Positions 25,965-34,482 of a stretch of 64,000 bases of DNA are shown piece after piece; position 1 is the first letter of the stretch, and each line of letters starts with the position of its first letter. The DNA comes from Cytobacillus sp. FSL H8-0458. Its GTDB lineage: Bacteria > Bacillota > Bacilli > Bacillales > Cytobacillaceae. The notes below the pieces were generated by a model. The model did not search any database and was not told the DNA's origin. It saw nothing but the letters and a program-made list of their open reading frames with translations. Location: positions 3,945,001-4,009,000 of the forward strand of contig NZ_JBBOBR010000001.1 of the NCBI RefSeq assembly GCF_038002165.1. The letters run 5' to 3'. A program made the position numbers and the translations under genes.

Positions 25965-26455
25965 TGCTCAGCACCCGCTTTGGTCATAGCCGGGCCCACA
26001 AGCTTGACAAGTCTTGGAATCGCTATATAAGCAATAACAGCATTAATCACAGAACCTATAAAAAGGGAAGGCACAATCGCCAGGTAAAAGGCTTGACCCA
26101 TTAAAAAGATAAACGGAAGCGGGGCTGCAAAGGCATTGCCGAGCACAAAAAGAATTCCTGCCAGAAAGTAGCGGCCTCTCTGGTACAATGAGCTGAAAAC
26201 AAAGGCTAGAAATGCCATTTCAACAGCAATCAGGAGATGTAGGGGACCTAAAGGCAAGCCGCCCAATAATGCTGACAGCAGATGCCCGATGGCAGCAACG
26301 GCCGCTCCGCCATAGCCGCCAAGCAGCACGGCTGCGAGCAATGCAGGAAATGCATCCAGTGCTACGCTTCCGATAACGGCAGGAACTTTAATCGCTGCAC
26401 CGATTGCTGTCAGTGCAATCAGCATGGCGGCCATGCCCAGTCGCATGCTTTTCAT
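25961..26455 (-). CDS. cblT: CblT, ECF-type alpha-ribazole transporter S component
   Basis: A 164-residue hydrophobic protein with about five or six transmembrane helices and the glycine/alanine-rich composition of ECF S components (FPALLAAVLLGGYGGAAVAAIGHLLSALLGGLPLGP). In the CblT-CblS system it imports alpha-ribazole. It would need the shared EcfA/EcfT module, which is not in this window. It touches pduO upstream and overlaps cblS downstream. Confidence 0.8.
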   Translation of the reverse strand: MKSMRLGMAAMLIALTAIGAAIKVPAVIGSVALDAFPALLAAVLLGGYGGAAVAAIGHLLSALLGGLPLGPLHLLIAVEMAFLAFVFSSLYQRGRYFLAGILFVLGNAFAAPLPFIFLMGQAFYLAIVPSLFIGSVINAVIAYIAIPRLVKLVGPAMTKAGAEQ

Positions 26456-27039
26456 TACTTATCCTCCTTGCGCTTTCCTTCACGGAATACATTCGCACTG
26501 CGCACATATTCCACATCCTTCTGGTTCAGACGGAAATTAATCACTCTTGCCAGGGCAAAAAAGTAATCAGATAAGCGATTCAGGAATTTCAGTGCCACTG
26601 CGGAGGTTTCCGGATCCGCTTTTTTTAGTGAGACCACAAGACGCTCCGCTCTCCGGGTTACTGTCCTGGCAATATGAATGGATGCAGATGCAGGTGCTCC
26701 CCCAGGCAGAATAAACCTTTCAAGCTTTGGCGCTTCTTCAATCAATCTATCAATCTTAGTCTCCAAATAATCAACAGAATCCTTCGTTAATTTAAGCTCC
26801 CGCTTTTTCGTAACATTTGCAAGGTCGCCGCCACAGTCAAAAAGCTCATGCTGAATCTTCTCCAGATCCTCCAGGACATCCTGAAAAATGGCCGGATCCA
26901 GTTGTGTCATAGCCTGCCCGACAAAACAGTTGACTTCATCCACTGTTCCGTATGCTTCAACCCTTACATCATCCTTCTCCACTCTGCCCCCGATAATGCT
27001 TGTTTTTCCCTCATCGCCAGTTCGTGTATAAAGTTTCAT
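26455..27039 (-). CDS. PduO-type cob(I)alamin adenosyltransferase
   Basis: About 194 residues. KLYTRTGDEGKTSIIGG at the N-terminus and the signature FILPGGAPASASIHIARTVTRRAERLVV near 115-142 define the PduO/MMAB family, which transfers adenosyl from ATP to cobalt. RLSDYFFALARVINF near 160-174 is the usual C-terminal motif. ATG 27039 has GGGG 8 nt upstream; a TTG two codons earlier is less likely. It makes the adenosylated corrinoid that CobU and CbiZ-type enzymes use. Confidence 0.93.
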   Translation of the reverse strand: MKLYTRTGDEGKTSIIGGRVEKDDVRVEAYGTVDEVNCFVGQAMTQLDPAIFQDVLEDLEKIQHELFDCGGDLANVTKKRELKLTKDSVDYLETKIDRLIEEAPKLERFILPGGAPASASIHIARTVTRRAERLVVSLKKADPETSAVALKFLNRLSDYFFALARVINFRLNQKDVEYVRSANVFREGKRKEDK

Positions 27040-27054
27040 CAGCAATTCCCCATT

Positions 27055-27480
27055 TCATTTTATTTTTTGATTGATGCCATACCAAATCAAATCGACTCTA
27101 TCTGCAGCAGCAGCGGCATCCTGAAAGGCCCATCCTGAAGCATCCCGCCACTTTCGGTCAAGCGCCTCCATCGGAACAATCCCTTTTGAAATATCAGATC
27201 CGATTAGAACAACTTTCCGGTTAACCTCTGCTTTTTCCCATTGGAGCCACTTTTCCAGCCTCTCCTGCCACTTTTCCCGAATCTCTTCAAACTCCAGTGC
27301 TTGTGACCACTCCCGAATCATTAGCTCAATTCCCTCAAAGACAATCAGGTTTCGATCCAGATCGCCGGCCGACTCACCATGATAAGCTGATATCCATTTA
27401 TGGGGAGTATCATCCAATTGATAAAATCCCTTCACCCATTCGGATTTCCCGTTAAACCTGCCTCCTGTAATGAAGTGCAT
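27055..27480 (-). CDS. Short CobU-like nucleotide-binding protein
   Basis: A 141-residue protein beginning HFITGGRFNGKSEWVKG, a P-loop-like sequence in the position of CobU's GGVRSGKS. It ends with KWRDASGWAFQDAAAAADRVDLIWYGI, which resembles the last CobU segment. The middle is shorter and diverged, and the histidine that CobU guanylylates is not evident. Its ATG has a strong GGAGGGG in front and lies inside the 3' end of the preceding phosphatase gene (49-bp overlap). It may be a second adenosylcobinamide kinase/nucleotidyltransferase-like enzyme or a regulator; role unknown. Confidence 0.65.
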   Translation of the reverse strand: MHFITGGRFNGKSEWVKGFYQLDDTPHKWISAYHGESAGDLDRNLIVFEGIELMIREWSQALEFEEIREKWQERLEKWLQWEKAEVNRKVVLIGSDISKGIVPMEALDRKWRDASGWAFQDAAAAADRVDLIWYGINQKIK

Positions 27481-28049
27481 CGTTCTCCCCTCCTAAACGC
27501 TTTCCGTGTCCATTTAAGCTCATAGCCTCTTCCAAACGGAACCTGCCATTCCCAGAATTCCTTTTGCTCCGGTGCATACTTTCCAAGAAGGTACCTTATG
27601 ACTCCGCCATGTGTAATAACAGCAGCATCACGAATATCTTTCCGAAGCAATTGATCGGTTAAATTTTGCCACCCTTTATCCACTCTTGCTGTAAATGCTG
27701 CAAAAGATTCCCCTCCAGGCAGCACTCCTGAGAAAGGGTCTTCCAGCCATTTTTGATATGCAGGGTTATCCTTCAGCTCTTGATATGTCCTGCCTTCCCA
27801 CTCGCCAAAATGCATTTCTCTCCATTCGGGACAAGATTCAATAGAATGATCCGGGAAAAGAATTGCTGCGGTCTTCATACATCTGCCTAAATCACTTGCA
27901 AAAACTCTTCTGTAGCCTTGAGCTGCCGCGGAAAGGTTATCCAAGTATGCCGGACACAGAGGAGAATCTGTCCAGCCCAGATAAGCATGGGACTTATTGG
28001 CTTCTGTCAGCCCATGACGAAATAATGCAACAGCCACAGTATCATCCAT
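27432..28049 (-). CDS. Histidine phosphatase, probable alpha-ribazole phosphatase
   Basis: A 205-residue phosphoglycerate-mutase-like phosphatase: ALFRHGLTEAN near 8-18 has the RHG catalytic histidine, FGEWEGRTYQEL near 82-93 is the conserved block, and VITHGGVIRYLLG near 143-155 has the second histidine. In B12 clusters this family (CobC) removes the phosphate from alpha-ribazole or cobalamin phosphate. It overlaps cobS by 43 bp and has GGAGGTG in front. Confidence 0.82.
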   Translation of the reverse strand: MDDTVAVALFRHGLTEANKSHAYLGWTDSPLCPAYLDNLSAAAQGYRRVFASDLGRCMKTAAILFPDHSIESCPEWREMHFGEWEGRTYQELKDNPAYQKWLEDPFSGVLPGGESFAAFTARVDKGWQNLTDQLLRKDIRDAAVITHGGVIRYLLGKYAPEQKEFWEWQVPFGRGYELKWTRKAFRRGERCTSLQEAGLTGNPNG

Positions 28050-28798
28050 AAAAGCACCTCCGTCCCTTCCACACTGGCCCCAAGTACATCCCCTGTCATT
28101 CCGCCAAACCAGGCAATGACTTTCCTAGATAAGAATGCGAATAACAATATTGAAAAAAGAACCATGAAAAGAAACCCAACAATAGCCGGGTAACCAGCCA
28201 GCCACGCAGCTGCCGCGATCCCCAGAAGGAAGACAGGGTAAATAGACAGGGTGGTTTTAGAAGCAGCCTGCTGAAATAATGAGCCCAGCCCTTCTTTTTT
28301 GGCTGCCTTAACGTTTATCAGCAATACCCCCATTACCATCTTGCTTAAAAATGGAATCACCGCGATTAAAAAATAGGAAGATGGATTTGATAAAAGCACA
28401 ATTTCATAGATAAATAGAAATCGGGCACCCAGCAGGACAATAACAGACAGCACCCCGAACGCGCCCACCCGGGGATCACTCATGATTTCAAGCCGCTTCT
28501 CCTGATCGCGATAGGAGTAGAACGCATCGCTCGCATCCATCCACCCATCGAGATGGATCCCGCCAGTCAGCAAAATGCCGGCCAGCCAGACGGCAAAGGC
28601 CGCTGCCAATAGAGAAAAAGGAGTCCATTCAAGAAAAGCATAGAGTATAGATGCATATATCCCACCCTGGATGAGGCCGGCTATAGGGAAGGTTCTGATT
28701 GCCTTCTCCAGATGAGGCTTATCCATGGGCAGGGATATCGGAATGGGAATGCTTGTGAAAAATTGAAGATTGATCAATAATCCTTTAAGCCATTTCAT
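28007..28798 (-). CDS. cobS: Adenosylcobinamide-GDP ribazoletransferase (cobalamin synthase)
   Basis: A 263-residue integral membrane protein joining adenosylcobinamide-GDP and alpha-ribazole. LINLQFFTSIPIP near 7-19, TGGIHLDGWMDASDAFYS near 78-95 and DPRVGAFGVL near 108-117 are CobS/CobV signatures; several hydrophobic helices follow. ATG 28798 (GGAG 8 nt upstream) is inside the end of cobQ. Overlap with neighbours on both sides indicates translational coupling. Confidence 0.94.
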   Translation of the reverse strand: MKWLKGLLINLQFFTSIPIPISLPMDKPHLEKAIRTFPIAGLIQGGIYASILYAFLEWTPFSLLAAAFAVWLAGILLTGGIHLDGWMDASDAFYSYRDQEKRLEIMSDPRVGAFGVLSVIVLLGARFLFIYEIVLLSNPSSYFLIAVIPFLSKMVMGVLLINVKAAKKEGLGSLFQQAASKTTLSIYPVFLLGIAAAAWLAGYPAIVGFLFMVLFSILLFAFLSRKVIAWFGGMTGDVLGASVEGTEVLLWMILWLLHYFVMG

Positions 28799-30308
28799 TC
28801 TGTTTTCTCCAGCTAAAGACAATTTCCTTTAATTTTTTCCAATCAAGATGCTGCATCATATTTTCCGCCAGTTCGTTGTATTTCCTATCCTTCAGGGCTT
28901 TTATTCGGACAGGCTCCTTACTTGGAATGCCTTTTTGTTTGCGCAGGGAATTAAGCCACGCACCCCTCCATTCATCATTATGGAAGATGTGGTGCATATA
29001 AGTCCCTACCAGACGGCCATCATTCCCATAAAATCCATCTTCTTCGCCATTTTGAAGCAGCAGAAGGCGATTGCCATCAAAATCATTTTCAAGAACTGTT
29101 TCACCTAAATGGATTTCATATCCATCCAAGATCTCTTTTACGGGAAGGTTCGTGCTTGAATGCAGACTGCCCTTCACTTGCACGGTCTTCTTACGTTCAT
29201 GAAAAATGGTGTCTGCCGGTATCAAATTTAAGCCTTTTTCCTTTTCATTAGGATTTCCGGTATCAGAACCCGCCATATCGATTAATCTCCTGCCGAGCAT
29301 CTGGTATCCTCCGCAAATGCCGGCAATTGAACCTCCAGCGGCAGCATAGCGCACAATCCAATCCGCCAGACCTTTTTCCTTGAAATAGCGCAAGTCTCGA
29401 ATCGTGCTCTTTGTGCCGGGAATGATCACCGCATCAGGCGAGCCAGCCTCCGATAGATGTCTTACCCACCTAATGTTCACGTCATCTTCATAGTAAAACG
29501 GATCGATGTCACTGAAGTTTGAAATAAATGGCGGCCGCAGCACTGCAATATCCAGAATACCCTCTCCAGCTCTTGGAACAGCAGCCTGAATGGATAGGGA
29601 ATCCTCTGCATCGATCATATGGTCTTCCAAGTAAGGCAGAACGCCAAGGACAGGGACGCCCGTCTTTTCCTCGATCCAGCGGATGCCATCCTCAAACAGC
29701 GTGATATCTCCGCGGAATTTATTAATGATAATGCCCGCAACCCGCTGTCTTTCCTGTTTGGTGAAAAGCTCCAGAGTTCCAACAATACTGGCAAAAACAC
29801 CGCCCCTGTCAATATCAGCAACCAGGATTACTGGCACATCCGCCATTTCGGCGACTTTCATATTCACAAGCTCTTTATCTTTTAAATTAATTTCAACAGG
29901 GCTGCCAGCTCCTTCGATCACAAGCAGCTCGTATTGAGCATCAAGCAGACTCAGTGCCTCTTTGATGGTTTCAAGCCCTTTTTCATAAAAGGATTCCCGA
30001 TAGCTTCTTCCTGATAGGGAGTTGACTGCTTTTCCCAGGAGAATGACCTCAGCATTCTGAGCGGATTGAGGCTTAAGGAGGATGGGATTCATCCAGACAG
30101 CAGCTTCAGTTCTTGCCGCTTCAGCCTGAATGCCCTGTGCCCTGCCGATTTCATTTCCATCCTTTGTCACGTATGAATTATTGGACATATTCTGGGATTT
30201 AAAAGGAGCCGTGCGGAAACCTTCATTGGAGAATGCCCGGCAAAGAGCCGTAGCAATCAGGCTTTTACCGGCATCGGATGAAGTCCCCTGAATCATGATC
30301 CCTTTCAT
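28785..30308 (-). CDS. cobQ: Cobyric acid synthase
   Basis: A 507-residue glutamine amidotransferase that amidates corrin side chains. P-loop GTSSDAGKS near 8-16 opens a dethiobiotin-synthetase-like domain. The C-terminal glutaminase has the nucleophile in GICGGYQMLG near 328-337 and a histidine in GTYMHHIFHN near 439-448. Without corrin-ring genes here, it may serve CbiZ-generated cobyric acid or its diamide precursors, or work with genes elsewhere. Confidence 0.94.
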   Translation of the reverse strand: MKGIMIQGTSSDAGKSLIATALCRAFSNEGFRTAPFKSQNMSNNSYVTKDGNEIGRAQGIQAEAARTEAAVWMNPILLKPQSAQNAEVILLGKAVNSLSGRSYRESFYEKGLETIKEALSLLDAQYELLVIEGAGSPVEINLKDKELVNMKVAEMADVPVILVADIDRGGVFASIVGTLELFTKQERQRVAGIIINKFRGDITLFEDGIRWIEEKTGVPVLGVLPYLEDHMIDAEDSLSIQAAVPRAGEGILDIAVLRPPFISNFSDIDPFYYEDDVNIRWVRHLSEAGSPDAVIIPGTKSTIRDLRYFKEKGLADWIVRYAAAGGSIAGICGGYQMLGRRLIDMAGSDTGNPNEKEKGLNLIPADTIFHERKKTVQVKGSLHSSTNLPVKEILDGYEIHLGETVLENDFDGNRLLLLQNGEEDGFYGNDGRLVGTYMHHIFHNDEWRGAWLNSLRKQKGIPSKEPVRIKALKDRKYNELAENMMQHLDWKKLKEIVFSWRKQNEMA

Positions 30309-30880
30309 GCCGGTTCTCCTTTCATTTGTATGGGGATGCCTGCTTCAACAAGATAGGCTTCATCAGCCATCTTTACGATTTCCCTGTGGAGCATCCCCAA
30401 TATTCTCGCATATGTAAATACCAATTCGTTTTCGCCAATTGGCTCATTCAAGACTTCATTGCTGACTACGATAAAGGACCTGCACTTTAGGCGGATTTCA
30501 TGGATGGCCCTGAGAATATCTGATGAAAGTTTTTCCTGGAATTCTCTGGTCCGCCAGCCATCCTCCGCTCTAAAAAGCTCATTATTCAAGAGAGTGGTCA
30601 AGCAATCGAATAGAATAATATCCTGATTGCTAAAGTTTCCCGAGATCTCTTCAAGTGCGGAAGGCTTCTCCCAGGTTGTCCAGCCCAAGCCGCTCTTTTC
30701 CCGGTCATTCTGGTGCCTCCGAATCCGTGCCTTCATCTCGGAATCGTATACTTTTCCGGCAGCAATGTAATGAAGCTTTCCGTCTGTTTTTTCTGCCAGC
30801 CCGGCTGCAGTCCTCTCCGCAAATGAGCTTTTTCCGCTTCGCACGCCCCCCGTGATAAAAATCAGCGATCCTTCCGCCAT
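30305..30880 (-). CDS. cobU: Adenosylcobinamide kinase / adenosylcobinamide-phosphate guanylyltransferase
   Basis: A 191-residue bifunctional enzyme. P-loop GGVRSGKSSFAE near 11-22, IRRHQNDREKSGLGWTTWEKP near 53-73 (with the histidine that becomes guanylylated), and VVSNEVLNEPIGENEL near 139-154 are full CobU signatures. It phosphorylates salvaged adenosylcobinamide and attaches GMP. Overlaps cobQ by 4 bp and cobD by 19 bp. Confidence 0.95.
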   Translation of the reverse strand: MAEGSLIFITGGVRSGKSSFAERTAAGLAEKTDGKLHYIAAGKVYDSEMKARIRRHQNDREKSGLGWTTWEKPSALEEISGNFSNQDIILFDCLTTLLNNELFRAEDGWRTREFQEKLSSDILRAIHEIRLKCRSFIVVSNEVLNEPIGENELVFTYARILGMLHREIVKMADEAYLVEAGIPIQMKGEPA

Positions 30881-31938
30881 TGCTGCATCGCCTCCATCAG
30901 TACATCGTTGTCTTTGGGCCCTTTAATCGCAAAGCGTAGCCATTTCCCTTCCAGGCCAGGGAAATTCATTGTATGCCTCGGAATAACTCCTTTTTCAAGC
31001 AAAAATCGAAATAGAGGCAGCTGCACATCAATGCTCGGATCTCTTAACAAATAGAAATTAACTGAAGAAGGAGAAATCTCAAAATCCAATTGCTGATAAA
31101 ATTGAACAAGCCTAGCCCTCTCCTGCCGGATCAAATTCTTTGTCAGCCTGACATGCTCTTTACTGTCCAGACACCATTCACCTGCTTTTAATGCAAGAGC
31201 ATTCACGCTCCAGTGCGGTTTCAGCGCATTTGCTCTTTCAATTAACCGCTCACTTGCCATCATGTATCCAAGACGCAGGCCTGGTATCGAAAACATCTTT
31301 GTCATGGAGCGCAGCACCACAACATTTGAATCCTTTCCTATGAAAGGAACGATAGATTGATAGTCGCAGGCAAAGTCATAAAAAGCTTCATCCATAATAA
31401 GGAGGCAGCTATGGATATGACACTTCTTAATCAATTCCTCTACAATGGCAGATGGGTAAAAAATACCTGTCGGGTTATTTGGGTTGCAGAAGAAAACAAC
31501 ATCAGCGGCTTTTAGCTTTTCAGATAGCGCTTCCAAATTAAGATCCCAGTCGCCGGGCACCAGCTGATGATAGGAGACTGTACATTGATTAACGCGGCAG
31601 GCCTCTTCATATTCCGAAAAGGCCGGCTGAATAATCAGCGCCCTTTTTCCGGCTATCATCCGGCCAATCAGGGTAATCAGCTCGGCGCCTCCATTTCCGA
31701 CCAGAATCTGTGATTCTTTTATTCCCTCTGCAGCCGCTAATTTGCTTTTCAATAAGGAAGAGTGGGGATCCGGATAGTCGCTAATATATTGGAATAGGCT
31801 TCCCCACCTCTCTTTTAATTCATGGGGAGGCCCAAGTGGATTGATATTGGCACTGAAATCAATCCGCTCCTCAGGCATTTGCTTATCCATCGCTTCATAT
31901 AAATATTGCGGATTAGATCCATGTGAAGGCCAATTCAA
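30862..31938 (-). CDS. cobD: L-threonine-O-3-phosphate decarboxylase CobD
   Basis: A 358-residue class I/II aminotransferase-fold PLP enzyme producing (R)-1-aminopropan-2-ol phosphate for the cobalamin linker. FSANINPLGPP near 23-33 is typical of CobD, FCNPNNPTG near 149-157 and MDEAFYDF near 186-193 hold cofactor contacts, and SMTKMFSIPGLRLGY near 217-231 contains the PLP lysine. A histidinol-phosphate aminotransferase would look similar; position between cbiB and cobU decides for CobD. Confidence 0.9.
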   Translation of the reverse strand: MNWPSHGSNPQYLYEAMDKQMPEERIDFSANINPLGPPHELKERWGSLFQYISDYPDPHSSLLKSKLAAAEGIKESQILVGNGGAELITLIGRMIAGKRALIIQPAFSEYEEACRVNQCTVSYHQLVPGDWDLNLEALSEKLKAADVVFFCNPNNPTGIFYPSAIVEELIKKCHIHSCLLIMDEAFYDFACDYQSIVPFIGKDSNVVVLRSMTKMFSIPGLRLGYMMASERLIERANALKPHWSVNALALKAGEWCLDSKEHVRLTKNLIRQERARLVQFYQQLDFEISPSSVNFYLLRDPSIDVQLPLFRFLLEKGVIPRHTMNFPGLEGKWLRFAIKGPKDNDVLMEAMQQWRKDR

Positions 31939-32878
31939 GGAACATCCCTCCTGTCCATAATAAAAGCAAGAATAAGAAAACCGTCTTGTTCATGATCGAA
32001 ATGGTTTTTATGATATGTTCTTTTTCAAGCAGCACCATTGGCTTTCCCATCGTTGCACGGTTTGAGATTACACCTTTATAAAAATTGATTCCTCCCAGCT
32101 GAATTCCCAGAAGGGCTGCAACAGCTGCTTCGCCCCAGCCGCTATTTGGGCTCGGGTGCATTGGTGCATCTCTTAATAGAACTCCCCATGCTTCTCCATA
32201 TGGAGAATGTTCCGGCTTTTGTGTGAGCATGATGCAAACCGATGTCAGCCGGCTTGGGATCCAGTTTGCGATATCATCCACCTTGGCTGATGCCCATCCA
32301 AAATCCATATATCTATCATTTCTATGGCCAACCATCGAATCACATGTATTAATGGCCCGGTAGATAAGAGCCAGCGGTGCACCGCCAATCAGGGCCCAAA
32401 ATAATGGAGCAGTAATGCCATCACTTGTGTTTTCCGCCACTGTCTCCACGGCAGCCCGGACAATGCCTGGTTCATCCAGCCGATCTGTATCCCTGCCGAC
32501 AATGTAAGAAAGCTTTACTCTTGCTGTTTCCATATCACCTTTTGCCAGAGGCTCATATACCTCCAGAGCTGCCTCTTTTAAACTCTTTTGAGCAATGGCT
32601 GTGAATATAAGAATTCCTTCTGCCAGGATGCCCGCGATCGGATGAATTTCATAGAAGAGCCGGGTAATGAAAAAGGTGATGCCGCCTGCTGCCAGCAGTA
32701 CGATCAATAGCATGAGGCTCCCTTTTAATTTTCTAAAGCGGCCTTTATTCAGAGCTTGTTCAAGTTTATGTATCAGGGCACCCATCCACCTGACTGGATG
32801 CGGCCAGTTTGGCGGATCACCTATCAGCTTATCCAGTAACCAGGCAAAGGTTAGCGCGAACAGGTGATATAAAATCAT
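31913..32878 (-). CDS. cbiB: Adenosylcobinamide-phosphate synthase CbiB
   Basis: A 321-residue membrane protein attaching aminopropanol phosphate to adenosylcobyric acid. DKLIGDPPNWPHPVRWMG near 16-33, ETVAENTSDGITAPLFWALIGG near 145-166 and PMHPSPNSGWGEAAVAALLGIQLGG near 235-259 are family hallmarks. Overlaps btuD-cbiZ by 4 bp and cobD by 26 bp. Confidence 0.95.
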   Translation of the reverse strand: MILYHLFALTFAWLLDKLIGDPPNWPHPVRWMGALIHKLEQALNKGRFRKLKGSLMLLIVLLAAGGITFFITRLFYEIHPIAGILAEGILIFTAIAQKSLKEAALEVYEPLAKGDMETARVKLSYIVGRDTDRLDEPGIVRAAVETVAENTSDGITAPLFWALIGGAPLALIYRAINTCDSMVGHRNDRYMDFGWASAKVDDIANWIPSRLTSVCIMLTQKPEHSPYGEAWGVLLRDAPMHPSPNSGWGEAAVAALLGIQLGGINFYKGVISNRATMGKPMVLLEKEHIIKTISIMNKTVFLFLLLLWTGGMFLELAFTWI

Positions 32879-34347
32879 CTTTTTATCCTGCTTTGCGATT
32901 TTTTTATAGCCTCAACGGTACATTCGTAGACACCCTTGCCAATCACTTTGCCAAGCGGTGTAATGGTACCCGCATACTCCAGGTTTTCTCCCTGCTGTGC
33001 GGCGGCAATCAAAATACTGTCAGTTGATGTTCCGGTCGCTATCGTCCCTGTGACGGCATCTATAACTTCCTGATCATATAGTGCTCTGGTCTTGGCCTCG
33101 GTTGCGGTCATAATGGATTGGATAAAGGCTTCCTCTGTCAGATGGCCATTAACGAAAATCCATGTATTGATTGTACCTGGAGTAAGATGATAAGAATGCT
33201 CTTCACTTTTCGAGGCATCAACAGCATTGCCGACACCAGCTGTCACGACCACATACACAGAGAATGTATCTTCTTCATAAAATTGGCTGCTGTAATCCTC
33301 AATATATACAGCGGTCATCATCCCCACAGTTTCCCCGGGTTCAAAGCCGATTTCCCGGACAAATTCCGCCATCTCTGCCCGATGATCACTGCAGTCATAA
33401 TTCTTGCTCACATGCCGGTTAAGAAAAATCCGATTCCAGCCAGTCCCCGATCCGGTTACACCTGAAGACATGGTTTTAAGCGGAAATGGCGAGCGAAGGA
33501 CCAGCAAGTCTTCCTTTACCTCCAGGCTGGCTGGATCGATCCGCTTCTCTAATTGGCTTTCCGCCTTTGAGCGTTCAGGCACCAGCAACATCTGAGGGGC
33601 CGCCACTCTTGGATGCGGCAGCTTCTCGATCTTCGTCCTGTAAACCTCCCGTATCCGCCCTTCTTTTAAAACCTCATTAGGAACATGGTTAATATTGACT
33701 TCGCCATTCTCCAGCAGCAATAGGCGGTCACAGTACAGGCCGGCCAGATTCAAATCATGGAAAATGGAAATGACCGTCAGTCCGCAGTCCTTTGACCATA
33801 CAGAAAGGAGATCTAGCAATTCTTTTTGATAGGATAAATCAAGATGGTTCGTCGGCTCATCCAGCAATAGAATTTCCGGCTCCTGGGCAAGGGCCTGGGC
33901 TAAAAACACCCTCTGTCTTTCGCCGCCGGATAATTGCTGAATATCATCATCCTGAAATCGGGAGATGCCCGTCTGCTCCATAACCCGTTTTACCGCTTCT
34001 TCATCTTTACCGGACCAGCTCTGGAACCAGCCCTTTTGATGAGCATACCGGCCAAGGGAAACTGTTTCCTTTACGGTATATGAAAAGGCCTGAGAGGAAT
34101 GCTGGGGCAGAACAGCAATGATTTTCGCCAGTTCTTTGGGTGTATACTGTGAAAGGTTCTTACCTTTAATCCGTATTTCACCTGACTTATAAGGCAAAAT
34201 GCCGCTCAGCATCTTGAGAATCGTGGTCTTGCCGCTTCCATTCGGCCCCAATATCCCGAAAAGCTCCCCTTTTTCTACTTCAAAGCTGATATTTTTAACA
34301 ACCGGCGCACCGGCATATCCGCCAGTAACCTGATTAACGCTAAGCAT
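32875..34347 (-). CDS. BtuD-CbiZ fusion: corrinoid ABC ATPase with adenosylcobinamide amidohydrolase
   Basis: A 490-residue two-domain protein. Residues 1-250 are an iron/B12-type ABC ATPase: Walker A GPNGSGKTT (34-42), signature LSGGERQRV (139-147), Walker B ILLLDEPTNHLDLS (159-172). From about 275 the sequence is a CbiZ domain (SSGVTGSGTGWNRIFLN, GMMTAVYIED, VVVTAGVGNAVDAS), an enzyme that hydrolyses the amide of adenosylcobinamide or pseudocobalamin to give adenosylcobyric acid for rebuilding. Transport and remodelling of incoming corrinoids are thus in one polypeptide. Confidence 0.93.
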   Translation of the reverse strand: MLSVNQVTGGYAGAPVVKNISFEVEKGELFGILGPNGSGKTTILKMLSGILPYKSGEIRIKGKNLSQYTPKELAKIIAVLPQHSSQAFSYTVKETVSLGRYAHQKGWFQSWSGKDEEAVKRVMEQTGISRFQDDDIQQLSGGERQRVFLAQALAQEPEILLLDEPTNHLDLSYQKELLDLLSVWSKDCGLTVISIFHDLNLAGLYCDRLLLLENGEVNINHVPNEVLKEGRIREVYRTKIEKLPHPRVAAPQMLLVPERSKAESQLEKRIDPASLEVKEDLLVLRSPFPLKTMSSGVTGSGTGWNRIFLNRHVSKNYDCSDHRAEMAEFVREIGFEPGETVGMMTAVYIEDYSSQFYEEDTFSVYVVVTAGVGNAVDASKSEEHSYHLTPGTINTWIFVNGHLTEEAFIQSIMTATEAKTRALYDQEVIDAVTGTIATGTSTDSILIAAAQQGENLEYAGTITPLGKVIGKGVYECTVEAIKKSQSRIKR

Positions 34348-34375
34348 GATTAACCACTTCTTTCTGAACTAAGAT

Positions 34376-34482
34376 ATGCCTTCGGAACAAGGTGAAACCG
34401 CTTGTTCCTGCGAAGAAAATCCGCGGAAGCCTTCCCCTTGAATGGGTGGACACTTATGCTGGACAGTTATCGAAGTTCAAAG
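34376..34482. repeat. Interspersed repeat, short copy B
   Basis: GCCTTCGGAACAA and TTGTTCCTGCGAAG, then GCGGAAGCC and the end GCTGGACAGTTA...AAGTTCAAA, match copy A in order, with the middle deleted. It fills the 130-bp gap between btuC and the btuD-cbiZ gene and reaches into the btuC stop codon. Confidence 0.7.
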
